Below, piece by piece: positions 1 to 11,247 of a stretch of DNA of 64,000 nucleotides; positions within the stretch are counted from its first letter, which is position 1; each line of letters opens with the position of its first letter. The notes under the pieces are model-generated. The model was not told the origin of the DNA and ran no database searches. It saw only the letters and a list, made by a program, of their open reading frames with translations. The stretch covers positions 682,001 through 746,000 of the forward strand of contig JAVJNT010000001.1 in NCBI GenBank assembly GCA_040217175.1. The letters are read 5' to 3'. The DNA is from Phycisphaerales bacterium (GTDB lineage Bacteria > Planctomycetota > Phycisphaerae > Phycisphaerales > UBA1924). Both the position numbers and the translations under genes were made by a program.

Positions 1-227
1 GCAGCAAGGGCGTGACCGCCAACGTCATCGCCCCGGGTTTTATCGAGACCGACATGACCAGCGGGCTGCCGGATGAAGTCGGGCAGACGGTGCTCAAGGC
101 GATGAGCGTGCCGAGGCTCGGCGCCCCCGAAGACATCGCCGCCGCGGTCAGCTACGCGAGCAGCGACGAGGCGGGGTTCCTAACCGGCCAGGTCATCTGC
201 GTAGACGGCGGCCTGACGATGTGCTGA
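1..227 (+). CDS. fabG: 3-oxoacyl-ACP reductase, SDR family (C-terminal part)
   Basis: This is the last 75 or so codons of a short-chain dehydrogenase/reductase whose start lies before the window; the reading frame runs from base 3. The segment VTANVIAPGFIETDMT and the ending GQVICVDGGLTM are the classic C-terminal FabG/SDR signatures (the N-x-x-x-PG-x-x-x-T/D-M loop and the final substrate/tetramer-interface strand). FabG reduces 3-oxoacyl-ACP with NADPH in the cytoplasmic fatty-acid elongation cycle. The catalytic Ser-Tyr-Lys residues fall outside the window, so another SDR of similar sequence remains possible. The next gene begins 60 bases downstream with its own putative promoter, so the two are probably not strictly co-transcribed. 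Confidence 0.85.
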   Translation, partial: SKGVTANVIAPGFIETDMTSGLPDEVGQTVLKAMSVPRLGAPEDIAAAVSYASSDEAGFLTGQVICVDGGLTMC

Positions 228-287
228 CCCGCTCCGTGGGCGGGCACAAGCTCGGCGTCGGGCCCGCCCGGGTTCTATGCTGCCGCC

Positions 288-1337
288 ATGACGACCCCAA
301 CCAAGGCCTACGCCGCCCAGTCCGCAACCACGCCGCTCGGCCCCTTCGACATCCAGCGCCGCCAGCCGACGGCCACTGACGTCGAGATCGAGATCCTTTA
401 CTGCGGCGTGTGCCACAGCGACCTGCACTTCGCGCGCAACGAATGGGGCGGCACGACGTATCCCGTGGTGCCCGGGCACGAGATCCTCGGCCGCGTCACG
501 CGCGTGGGCAAGGACGTGACGCGGTTCAAGGAGGGTGACCTCGCGGCCGTGGGTTGCATGGTTGACTCGTGCCGCGAGTGCGAATCCTGTAAGCAAGACC
601 TCGAGCAGTTCTGCCAGAAGGGCGCCGTCTTCACGTACAACGGCGAAGACACGCACCTCGGTGGCCTCACCTACGGCGGCTACAGCCAGCGCATCGTGTG
701 CGACGAGGCGTTCACGCTCAAGGTGCCGAAGAACCTCGACCCCGCCGCCGCCTCGCCACTGCTGTGCGCAGGCATCACGACCTACTCGCCGCTCAAGCGC
801 TGGGGCGCGGGCAAGGGCAAGAAGGTCGGCATCGTTGGGCTTGGTGGCCTCGGCCACATGGGCGTCAAGTTCGCCCACGCCATGGGCGCCCACACCGTGC
901 TGTTCACGACCTCGCCCGGCAAGGTCGAGGACGGCAAGAAGCTCGGCGCCGACGAGGTCGTGATCTCCAAGAACGAGGACGAGATGGCCGCCCACGCCGG
1001 CAGCTTCGACCTGATCCTCGACACCGTGAGCGCCGACCATGATCTCAACGCCTACCTGAACCTCTTGAAGGTCGACGGCACGCTCGCCGTCGTCGGCGCA
1101 CCGCCCAACCCCCAGCCGCTGCAGATCTTCGGCCTGCTTATGCCCCGCCGCCAGATCGCCGGCTCGCTCATCGGCGGCATCGCCGAGACCCAGGAGATGC
1201 TCGACTTCTGCGGCGACAAGAACATCCAGTGCGAGATCGAGATGATCCGCATGGACCAGATCAACGAGGCGTACGAGCGGATGCTCAGGAGCGACGTGAA
1301 GTACCGCTTCGTGATCGACATGGCGAGCCTGTCCTAG
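288..1337 (+). CDS. Zinc-dependent NAD(P) alcohol dehydrogenase (cinnamyl alcohol dehydrogenase-like)
   Basis: A 349-residue medium-chain dehydrogenase of the YahK/CAD-type branch, predicted to reduce aldehydes to alcohols with NADPH in the cytoplasm. The catalytic zinc site is visible as CGVCHSDLH near residue 42 and GHE near residue 64. The structural zinc loop has four cysteines (CRECESCKQDLEQFC), and a Rossmann motif GLGGLGHMG lies in the middle of the protein. Length and domain order match the family. No good Shine-Dalgarno precedes the ATG. Instead TATGCT lies at 276-281, six bases before it, as expected for a leaderless transcript. The physiological substrate cannot be told from sequence. 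Confidence 0.9.
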   Translation: MTTPTKAYAAQSATTPLGPFDIQRRQPTATDVEIEILYCGVCHSDLHFARNEWGGTTYPVVPGHEILGRVTRVGKDVTRFKEGDLAAVGCMVDSCRECESCKQDLEQFCQKGAVFTYNGEDTHLGGLTYGGYSQRIVCDEAFTLKVPKNLDPAAASPLLCAGITTYSPLKRWGAGKGKKVGIVGLGGLGHMGVKFAHAMGAHTVLFTTSPGKVEDGKKLGADEVVISKNEDEMAAHAGSFDLILDTVSADHDLNAYLNLLKVDGTLAVVGAPPNPQPLQIFGLLMPRRQIAGSLIGGIAETQEMLDFCGDKNIQCEIEMIRMDQINEAYERMLRSDVKYRFVIDMASLS

Positions 1338-1347
1338 CCTTCGCGGC

Positions 1348-2631
1348 ATGGCCGCTCCGAACGCGTACCTGAAGGCCCTCGGCCCGGGCATCCTCTTCGC
1401 CGGGGCGGCCATCGGCGTCAGCCACCTCGTGCAGTCGACGCGGGCCGGAGCGGTGTATGGGCTGTCGCTGGTGCTCCTGGTGGTTCTCGCCCACCTCATG
1501 AAACTCCCGGCGATGCTGTTCGGGCCGAGGTACGCCGCGGCGACGGGGCGCTCGCTCCTCCACGCGTACCGGGCCCAGGGGCGTGCAACGCTCGGCGCGT
1601 TCGCCGTCATCCAGGTGGGCACGATGTTCACCATCCAGGCGGCGATCACGGCCGTGACGGCGGCGCTCGTCAAGCCCCTGGTCGTCGATCCGCTGCTGGC
1701 GCGCCTTGGCATCACCGACGCCGGTGCGCCGATGTGGGTCGTCGCAGCGGGCATCTTGCTCGCGTGCGTCGGGCTGCTGGCGTGCGGCGGCTACAAATGG
1801 CTCGACCGCGTGGTGAAGGCGCTGATGCTCGTGATGGTGGTCAGCACGGTCATCGCCGCGGGCATGCAGCTGCCAAACCTGGACCTGGGCGCGACGCCCG
1901 TGTGGCCGACCGAGTGGAACCTCGCGCTGCTGGTGTTCGCCGTGGCGCTCGTCGGCTGGATGCCCGCGCCGCTGGACATCACCGTGTGGCACTCGCTCTG
2001 GAGCCTGGCCAAGAACGAGCAGACAGGCCACGCCGCCAGCAAGCGCGAGTGCGAGCTGGACTTCTACGTCGGCTTTGCGCTGTGCATCGTGCTCGCCCTG
2101 GCGTTCGTCGTGCTCGGGGCCTCGCTCCTCTACGGCAGCGGCACGCAGCCCGCCGAGACCGCCGGGGCGTTCGCCAACCAATTGGTTGGGCTGTACACGC
2201 AGTCGCTGGGCGAGTGGGCCCGCCCGCTCATCGCGACCTGCGCCATCGCCGTCATGTTCAGCACGACGATCACGGTGCTCGATGCCATCCCGCGCACGAT
2301 GTCGGCGCTGGTGGGCGAGTTCCGCGGCGTCGAGCCAAAGGGCAACCGCGGCTACTGGATCTGGCTGGGCGTGCTCGCGACCGGGGCGGTCGTGATCCTC
2401 GCGGCGTTCCTGCGATCGCTGTCGGACATGGTCGATCTCGCGACGACCCTGAGCTTCCTGGGCACGCCCGCGATCGCGTACTTCAACCACCGGGCGATGA
2501 CGAGCGATGCCGTGCCCGCCGATCACCGGCCCGCGAGGTGGCTCATCGTGCTGAGCTGGGTGGGGATCGCGTTCTGGTCGGCCTTCGCGCTCGTCTTCGT
2601 GGTCACGTGGTTCCTCCGCTCGGGTTCGTAG
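1348..2631 (+). CDS. Nramp-family membrane transporter, divergent metal site
   Basis: A 427-residue integral membrane protein with about eleven hydrophobic helices and the Nramp (SLC11) fold signature, starting GPGILFAGAAIG. Canonical members carry a helix-1 DPGN motif and a helix-6 MPH motif that bind Mn/Fe. Here the helix-1 position reads AIGVSHLVQSTRAGA (about residues 21-35), so Asp and Asn are replaced by Gly and His, and helix 6 reads MPAPLD (about 205-210). The substrate is therefore unlikely to be bound in the standard way. The start lies 10 bases after the alcohol dehydrogenase stop. The family is clear; the transported ion is not. Confidence 0.8.
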   Translation: MAAPNAYLKALGPGILFAGAAIGVSHLVQSTRAGAVYGLSLVLLVVLAHLMKLPAMLFGPRYAAATGRSLLHAYRAQGRATLGAFAVIQVGTMFTIQAAITAVTAALVKPLVVDPLLARLGITDAGAPMWVVAAGILLACVGLLACGGYKWLDRVVKALMLVMVVSTVIAAGMQLPNLDLGATPVWPTEWNLALLVFAVALVGWMPAPLDITVWHSLWSLAKNEQTGHAASKRECELDFYVGFALCIVLALAFVVLGASLLYGSGTQPAETAGAFANQLVGLYTQSLGEWARPLIATCAIAVMFSTTITVLDAIPRTMSALVGEFRGVEPKGNRGYWIWLGVLATGAVVILAAFLRSLSDMVDLATTLSFLGTPAIAYFNHRAMTSDAVPADHRPARWLIVLSWVGIAFWSAFALVFVVTWFLRSGS

Positions 2632-2649
2632 CAACCGCTAGGCTTGGGC

Positions 2650-4122
2650 ATGACGAGCGGACCTCGACGCCTCGCCGCTTCGGTCATCTTCTGGGTGTCC
2701 GCGTGCACGCTTGTCGTCGCCACGGTGGGGTGCCGGCACGAGACGAGGCTCGTCGACACGCCCCGCGTCATGGCCGGCGAGCGTGGCCGGCAGGTGTTCG
2801 ATGCCCTGCCCGCGCACCTGCAGACCACCGACATCCCCGTGGTCTACTTCACAGATCGCCGCGATCGTTCGCTCGATGGCGACGACCCCGGCGCCATGCC
2901 CGACTACGGCAGCGAGCGCAGCCAGGACATCAGCTTCGGCGTCGCGCGGATCGGCCTGCTGCCCGAGCCGACCTGGGACGAGCTGGTCGAAGACAGCACG
3001 AGCGAAGATCGCACCCGCGACTACACGCTCACGGTTGAGTCGGTCGAACGGACCGGCACGATGGCGTCGCTGGAGGGAAGGCTGCGCGTCCGTGACGAGC
3101 AGGTCATCTATCCCGCGGAAGCCTCGCTTGCTTTCGCCCAAGACCTGGCCGACTTCCGCGCCACGCTCGAGCCATTCCTGACCGACGGGCCCGAGGGCAA
3201 CGCGGCGCTCGTCTTCGTGCACGGGTTCAACAACGGCTTCGACGACGCCGTCCTGCGCCTGGGCCAGACCTGGCACGCCGCCGGACGCCACGGCATCCCG
3301 ATCGTCTTTACCTGGCCGGCCGGGTTCGAGGCCTGGATCGCGCCGGTCGCGTACAACCACGACCGCGAGTCGGGTGAGTTCAGCGTGCTGCAGCTCAAGA
3401 CCTTGCTGATGGCGCTGGCCGCGACCGAGGACATCGACCGGATCCACCTCGTCGCCCACAGCCGCGGGACCGACGTGACGACGACGGCGCTCCGGGAGAT
3501 CGCCGCCGAGATCGAGGCCGCCCAGGGCCGGACGTTCTTCAGCCAGCGCACGCGGCAGGCCCTGGGCGAAGACGTCGACTTCGTCGAGCCGGCCTTCGCC
3601 GACGGCATCCGCCCCTCGGACGTGCTCAAGCTCGAGACGCTCGTGCTCGTGGCGCCCGACCTGGACATCGACATCTTTACCCAGCGGTTCATCTCCGAGC
3701 GCGTCATGCGGATCGCGCGTCGGGTCGTCGTGTATACCTCGAAGGAAGACGGGGCCCTCGGGCTCGCCCGGCTCTTCTTCGCGAGCCGCGACCGCCTGGG
3801 CGATGCACAACTCGAAGACTTTGACCCGATCAGCCGATCGCTCATCAACGACCTGCCCAGCATCGAGATCGTCGAGTGCCGCGTGGGTGGCGTGAGCTCC
3901 CATGCGTACCTGTTCGAGCACCCCGCGGCGCTGTCGGACATGATTATGGTCATCCGCGACGGCCTGAAACCGGCCGGCAGCGGCGAAGGCCCGGAGCCGC
4001 GATCGGCCGATGCTCCCTTGGACGTGCGGCCGCTGCAGGTCCTCGAGCCGGGGTTCTACCTGCTCGACGAGACCTACCTCGAGCGTGTTGAGTATTCGGA
4101 ATCGCAACTGCCTCCGGGATGA
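2650..4122 (+). CDS. Lipid-anchored alpha/beta hydrolase (DUF900-type esterase/lipase)
   Basis: About 490 residues. The N-terminus (MTSGPRRLAASVIFWVSACT, then VVATVGC) is a signal peptide with a possible lipobox at the Cys, so an envelope location is likely. The core LVFVHGFNNGFDDA supplies the oxyanion-hole strand, and HLVAHSRG (Ser near residue 271) is the nucleophile elbow of the DUF900 alpha/beta hydrolases. The segment VYFTDRRDRS before the core is also typical of that family. A TTG lies two codons earlier, but the ATG fits better because TAGGCT at 2639-2644 sits five bases upstream, resembling a leaderless promoter. The natural substrate is unknown. Confidence 0.8.
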   Translation: MTSGPRRLAASVIFWVSACTLVVATVGCRHETRLVDTPRVMAGERGRQVFDALPAHLQTTDIPVVYFTDRRDRSLDGDDPGAMPDYGSERSQDISFGVARIGLLPEPTWDELVEDSTSEDRTRDYTLTVESVERTGTMASLEGRLRVRDEQVIYPAEASLAFAQDLADFRATLEPFLTDGPEGNAALVFVHGFNNGFDDAVLRLGQTWHAAGRHGIPIVFTWPAGFEAWIAPVAYNHDRESGEFSVLQLKTLLMALAATEDIDRIHLVAHSRGTDVTTTALREIAAEIEAAQGRTFFSQRTRQALGEDVDFVEPAFADGIRPSDVLKLETLVLVAPDLDIDIFTQRFISERVMRIARRVVVYTSKEDGALGLARLFFASRDRLGDAQLEDFDPISRSLINDLPSIEIVECRVGGVSSHAYLFEHPAALSDMIMVIRDGLKPAGSGEGPEPRSADAPLDVRPLQVLEPGFYLLDETYLERVEYSESQLPPG

Positions 4123-4172
4123 CCCGCGACGGCGGCCGCCATACGTTTCGGCAACTCGTTGGAGGCGTCCGC

Positions 4173-6707
<2,535 letters not shown>

Positions 6708-6719
6708 GGGAGCGCTGCC

Positions 6720-7478
6720 ATGAAGATCCTCGGCTTCCTCATCATCACCGCCGCCCTCGTCCTTGGTGTCGCCGTCTCGCCCACGGCGTACGTGCCACCG
6801 CTCGACATGCCCGACGAGCAGCTCGTGGGCCTCACGCTCAACTCCTCGGCGGGCCTGGCCACTCCGGAAGTTCCGCCGGCCGACCCCGCCGCCCCGGGCG
6901 AGCCGATCGCGGAAACCAACACGGTGCTGACGGCTGAACTGCTGGACGAGCTCCGCGCCAACGGCGTGGAGCGGGTGCGCGTCAAGGAGTTCTCCTTCGG
7001 CCGGTGGACGGGCAAGTGGTGGTTCCTGCTCGCGGTGGTCGGCCTGTTCGTCGGAGCGGCCCTGGTGCGCATGGACATGCGGCAGCGGCTCGCCGCCTCA
7101 AGAGAGGGCGAGGGCCTGACGCCCGGCACCAACTCGCCCGACGCCTCGCTGGCGGCCATCATCGAGGCCATCGAGAGCCTCCGCCGAGACCTGCCGCACA
7201 TGACGACCGAGCACGACCGCGAGGCCGCGATCATCGAGCGGCTGGGCGAGGTGCAGGCCGTGCACGTGCCCGCGTTCGTCGACTCTCGCGAGAGCATCGT
7301 CTCGGCCCGTGGCCTGGCTGGCTACGCCGCGGTGATGGATCGCTTCGCCGCCATGGAACGCCAGATCAACCGCGCCTGGTCGGCTGCCGCCGACGCGGTT
7401 GACGACGAGGCCCAGGACTGCATCGAGCGCGCGTCGGCGTTGGCGGTAGAGACGAAGGCGGCGCTCGAACCGCGTTAG
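6720..7478 (+). CDS. Membrane protein of unknown function downstream of the OPT transporter
   Basis: A 252-residue protein I do not recognise. It has an N-terminal hydrophobic segment (ILGFLIITAALVLGVAVS), an extracytoplasmic stretch of roughly 80 residues rich in Pro/Ala/Glu, a second helix (KWWFLLAVVGLFVGAALV) and a helical cytoplasmic C-terminal half with many Glu/Arg residues. The ATG follows AAGGGAG by a normal distance, and the gene begins 13 bases after the OPT transporter stop, so the two probably form one operon. This suggests an accessory or regulatory subunit for that transporter (inference from position only). It ends two bases before the oppositely oriented cobalamin-binding gene. 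Confidence 0.6.
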   Translation: MKILGFLIITAALVLGVAVSPTAYVPPLDMPDEQLVGLTLNSSAGLATPEVPPADPAAPGEPIAETNTVLTAELLDELRANGVERVRVKEFSFGRWTGKWWFLLAVVGLFVGAALVRMDMRQRLAASREGEGLTPGTNSPDASLAAIIEAIESLRRDLPHMTTEHDREAAIIERLGEVQAVHVPAFVDSRESIVSARGLAGYAAVMDRFAAMERQINRAWSAAADAVDDEAQDCIERASALAVETKAALEPR

Positions 7479-7479
7479 G

Positions 7480-8487
7480 TCACAGCGCCTCCCACCCAAA
7501 CCCCGCCGGCACCCGATCCTCCCGCTCGTGCAGCCACGCCACCAGCCACTCGAACGCATCGACGAGCCTCGGCCCGGGCCGGTTGAAATACTGGTTGCCA
7601 TCGACGAGCGCGACCTTGCCGTTCTGGACGGCGGGGAGTGATCGGAACCAGTCTTGCCCGGCGATCTCGGCCGTCGCGTGGTGTGTCTGCTCCAGCGTCA
7701 GGCCGCAGGGGGCGATGACGAGTGCTTCGGGAGCCGTGGCCGCGAACACCTCTGGCGGGACGGCGATCGACTTGCCCGCCACGCGCTCGCTGTGCATGGC
7801 GCCCGCCGCGGCACCGGCGTCTTCCTTGGGAACGGTCTCGTTCAGCGGGTGCCGCCCGCCCGCACGCTCGATGAGTTGCACGGTCCAGTGGCCGGCGATG
7901 AACAGCGGGTCGGTCCATTCGAGGAAGCCAACGACCGGCGCGTACGCGAAGCTCGGCACGATCTCGGCCGCCGCGTAGAAGCGCTCCCGAAGCGCCGCGA
8001 CGGCGCGCGTTGCCTCGTCTTCCCTGCCGATCGCCGCGCCGATGGCCAGGCAGTCGTCGTACACCTGCTCGAGCGTGTGCGGATCGAGGCTGATGACCCG
8101 GGGCTCGCTGCCGGTCTTCTGACCGATGCGTCGGGCCGCCGCCTGCACTTCCGGTAAGGCGATGCTGCAGACTTCGCACAGGTTTTGCGTGAGGATGATG
8201 TCGGGCCGCAGCGACTCGAGCATCTCGATGTCCAGAGAGTAGAGAGACGGGGGCGCGTCGCCCCCGGACGCGTTCGAGAGCGTTTCGCGGACCTGCCGAT
8301 CGACGTCGGCCGCCGCGCCCACCGAACCAGGACCGCCGGCGTAGGTGGTCCGGGCGGCGGTCAGTACCGGCAGGTGGCCCAGGCCGTCGGGGAAGTCGCA
8401 CTCGTGGCTGCGGCCGACGAGCAGGTCGGTGCCGCCGACCAGGCACAACGCTTCGGTGGCCGAGGGCAGGAGGCTGACGATTCGCAT
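7480..8487 (-). CDS. Cobalamin-binding protein, BtuF-like (ABC substrate-binding fold)
   Basis: A 335-residue class III periplasmic-binding-protein fold. The start MRIVSLLPSATE, then VGRSHECDFP, LYSLD near residue 75, LILTQ-like and FLEWTDPLF segments are characteristic of BtuF-related cobalamin-binding proteins. The ATG at 8487 is chosen because GGGAGGG precedes it and the family starts exactly here. No signal peptide is present, as in many BtuF homologues outside enterobacteria, so the cellular location is uncertain. No BtuC/BtuD partners are in the window, and I see no B12 riboswitch in the upstream gap. The open frame continues upstream across gspE and gspD only because of strand shadowing. 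Confidence 0.8.
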   Translation of the reverse strand: MRIVSLLPSATEALCLVGGTDLLVGRSHECDFPDGLGHLPVLTAARTTYAGGPGSVGAAADVDRQVRETLSNASGGDAPPSLYSLDIEMLESLRPDIILTQNLCEVCSIALPEVQAAARRIGQKTGSEPRVISLDPHTLEQVYDDCLAIGAAIGREDEATRAVAALRERFYAAAEIVPSFAYAPVVGFLEWTDPLFIAGHWTVQLIERAGGRHPLNETVPKEDAGAAAGAMHSERVAGKSIAVPPEVFAATAPEALVIAPCGLTLEQTHHATAEIAGQDWFRSLPAVQNGKVALVDGNQYFNRPGPRLVDAFEWLVAWLHEREDRVPAGFGWEAL

Positions 8488-8745
8488 ACGGGCGGGGCCC
8501 TCCCTTTGACGGCTTGCGTGCGTCGAATCCCGATCGCTGCACGCCCGGGCTCGATCAGGCCGATGAGCCCCAGCAAGGCCACATCGGTCGGCGGCTGGAC
8601 GGGAGGGGATCGGGGCCGAGGACGATCTTCGGATCACCTCGATCAAGTAGCTTCCCGAGCGCGAAGACCATAGAACCCTAGCCCCCGCGCCCCAATGCCT
8701 TATGGGGCGACCCGCACGGGGCACGCGACCGGCAGGAGATGGACG

Positions 8746-11226
8746 ATGCCGCAGAGGACCGAACGGGCGAGCAAGAACGAGCGGGGCCTGGCCCTCGCGA
8801 TCGCGGCCGGGCTTGCGATCTCGCTGGCGTCGACCGCCGCCATGGCCCAGAACCAGCCCCAGGGCAACCCCGCCGGCGAACGCTCGCCCGCACTCGTGCC
8901 CGAGCCCGCCGCCCAGTCGGACGAGCCGATCATCATCGGCCCCTTCGCCGAGCCCGTACAGCTCCGCACGCTCTTGGACATCGCCGTCGCCCGCCTGGGC
9001 GTGCAGCTCGCGGTCGACACGAGCCTGACCGGCAGCGTGATGATCACCCAGGAGCTGCGGATCCCGCCCGACCAGTACCTGCTGCTTCTCAATTCGTTCC
9101 TCGAGCAGAACGGCTTCGCGATGGTGCCCGGCGCCATCGACGGCTTCTTCCAGGTCATGCCGAAGGCCAGCGTCCCATCGAAGCCCGTCGGCGACCTGGC
9201 TACGACGCTGGTGATCCGCACGCCGAACACGAAGCCCAGCGTGCTCCAGCAGGCCATCGTGAGCCAGACATCGACGGACGGCTCTCGCATCGCCGCGCTG
9301 GACGAACTGGGCGTGCTGATCGTGACCGCCTCGCCGGGCACCGCGATGGAGATTCGCGACCTGGTCGACCGCATCCTGGCCGAGCGCGACCAGCAGCGGC
9401 TGATCCCCTTCGAGCTGACGCATGTTGCCGCGGTCGCCGCCCGCGACCAGGTACTCCGCCTCGCAGGGGTTCTCGAAGAGTCGAGTTCCGCGCCCGGCCT
9501 CCCCGACCCCCGCGGCCGCAGCGGCCAGCCCGAGGGCGGCGGCTCGTTCGTCTCCTCGGCCCTGAGCAACCTGGGCCAGCGGCTCATCGTGGCGCCATCG
9601 GGCAACCGACTGCTCTTCCGAGGCACCGAAGACGAAGCCGACCGCGTCGCCGAGCTCATCAGCATCGTCGACGTGAAGGACGACCTCCAGCCCACGCGGT
9701 ATCGCACGGGCTCGGCGACCGCGAACGTCGCCGCTCTCGCCGAGCAACGCGGGCTGGGCAGCGTGATCCAGTTCTCGAGCATGGATGATGCCGGCGGGAT
9801 CGGACAGTTCCCCGGTCAGGTCCGCGGCCTGCCGGGCCAGGGCTTCGGCCAGCCGCAGCCCGTCCAGGGCGGTTCGGCCATCGTCGTCGACGAGATCGGC
9901 CAGAGCATCGTCTTCTACGGCACGCCCGAGCAGCACGAACAGTTTGCCGCCCTCGTCGCCGAGTACGACCCGGGCGACGAGCAGGTCGTCATCCGCAATT
10001 ACGAGCTCGACTGGGCCGAGGCCGAGGCGGTCTCCACGCTGCTCAACGAGCTGATCGAGGGTGCGTCCGCGGCCGCCAGCGGCGACCTCTTGCCCGGCTC
10101 GGGCCAAACCGGGAGGCAGGCGACCGCACGGCAGCCGCGATTGCCCGACCAACAGCCCGCACCAGAGGGCGCCTTCGGCGACATCCAGAGCCCCGACGCC
10201 TTCGTGACCTACGACGAGTCGACCAACCAGGTCATGGTGCGGGCGCCGCTCAAGATGCAGGCCGAGTTCCGTCGCATCATCGAGACCATCGACAAGCGCC
10301 GACCGCAGGTGTTCATCGAGGCCAAGATCCTCGCCGTGACCTGGACCGACGACATGCGGCTGGCCTTCGAGAGCCAGATCATTAACTCGGGCGGCAGCGA
10401 AGGACTGTTCCAGACCAACTTCGGTCTGACCGAGCCCAGCGGCGACGCGACCGACCGAAACGTCGTCGGCGACGGCCTGCTGGGCTTTACCTCGGCCGTC
10501 ATACGTAGCAACTACGTTCCGATCGTCATCAACGCCTTCCAGCGGAACGTCAACGGCCGCATCCTGGCCAGCCCGCAGCTCCTGGTCGACAACAACACCG
10601 AATCGACCATCGTCAGCGTCGAAGAGCAGCCCACGACCACGACCAGCCAGGGCGGCGAGACCACCGAGGTCTCCTTCGGCGGCTTCGAGGAAGCCGGCCC
10701 GCAGTTCACCGTCACCCCACGGATCAATCCCGGGGGCTTCGTCACGCTGAACTACGACCTCACCCTTTCCAACTTCGTTGGTTCGGGCAGCGATGGCATC
10801 CCGCCACCCCGATTCGAGCGCACGCTGACGAGCGAGTCGGTGACGATCCCCAGCGATTCGACGATCATCGTCGGCGGAATCACCATCGAGGACGACGGCA
10901 AGACGCAGGTGCGAGTGCCGCTCCTGGGCAGCATCCCCATCCTGGGGTACCTGTTCTCCGATACGTCGTGGAACGATTCGAAGACGACGCTCTACGTCTT
11001 CATCACGCCAAGGGTCCTTTACGAGCCGACCATCCGCGACTACGAGTTGCTGACCGAGGGACCAAGAAGGGTCGCCGAGCTCGACGACGACGTACCTGAA
11101 CTGGAAACCTACATGCTCCGCGTGATGGTGCCCAAGGACTTCACGCCCGGCGGGACCGCCGGCGACGCGACGCCCGACGACGACTACGGCATCGAGATCA
11201 TCGAGCCCGGTACCCAGGGTTCCTGA
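8746..11226 (+). CDS. gspD: Type II/IV secretion secretin
   Basis: An 826-residue outer-membrane secretin that would form the multimeric exit pore of a type II secretion or type IV pilus machine. A signal peptide (LALAIAAGLAISLAS, then AMAQ) is followed by N-domain repeats (LRTLLDIAVARLGVQLAVD, and TLVIRTPNTKPSVLQQAIV). The C-terminal secretin domain includes PRINPGGFVTLNYDLTLSNF and LLGSIPILGYLFS, ending in VFITPRVL. Low-complexity Gly/Pro/Gln linkers around residues 260-270 and 345-370 separate the N domains. The ATG at 8746 has AGGAG 8 bases upstream; an in-frame ATG 17 codons earlier lacks support. gspE follows 21 bases downstream. Confidence 0.9.
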   Translation: MPQRTERASKNERGLALAIAAGLAISLASTAAMAQNQPQGNPAGERSPALVPEPAAQSDEPIIIGPFAEPVQLRTLLDIAVARLGVQLAVDTSLTGSVMITQELRIPPDQYLLLLNSFLEQNGFAMVPGAIDGFFQVMPKASVPSKPVGDLATTLVIRTPNTKPSVLQQAIVSQTSTDGSRIAALDELGVLIVTASPGTAMEIRDLVDRILAERDQQRLIPFELTHVAAVAARDQVLRLAGVLEESSSAPGLPDPRGRSGQPEGGGSFVSSALSNLGQRLIVAPSGNRLLFRGTEDEADRVAELISIVDVKDDLQPTRYRTGSATANVAALAEQRGLGSVIQFSSMDDAGGIGQFPGQVRGLPGQGFGQPQPVQGGSAIVVDEIGQSIVFYGTPEQHEQFAALVAEYDPGDEQVVIRNYELDWAEAEAVSTLLNELIEGASAAASGDLLPGSGQTGRQATARQPRLPDQQPAPEGAFGDIQSPDAFVTYDESTNQVMVRAPLKMQAEFRRIIETIDKRRPQVFIEAKILAVTWTDDMRLAFESQIINSGGSEGLFQTNFGLTEPSGDATDRNVVGDGLLGFTSAVIRSNYVPIVINAFQRNVNGRILASPQLLVDNNTESTIVSVEEQPTTTTSQGGETTEVSFGGFEEAGPQFTVTPRINPGGFVTLNYDLTLSNFVGSGSDGIPPPRFERTLTSESVTIPSDSTIIVGGITIEDDGKTQVRVPLLGSIPILGYLFSDTSWNDSKTTLYVFITPRVLYEPTIRDYELLTEGPRRVAELDDDVPELETYMLRVMVPKDFTPGGTAGDATPDDDYGIEIIEPGTQGS

Positions 11227-11247
11227 GCAGGCCGAGGGCACGCGACC

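Noticed and set aside
8488-8745. Possible cobalamin riboswitch upstream of the BtuF-like gene
   Set aside because: I looked on the minus strand for the B12-box and the conserved GCCACTG/ACTGT core and found neither.
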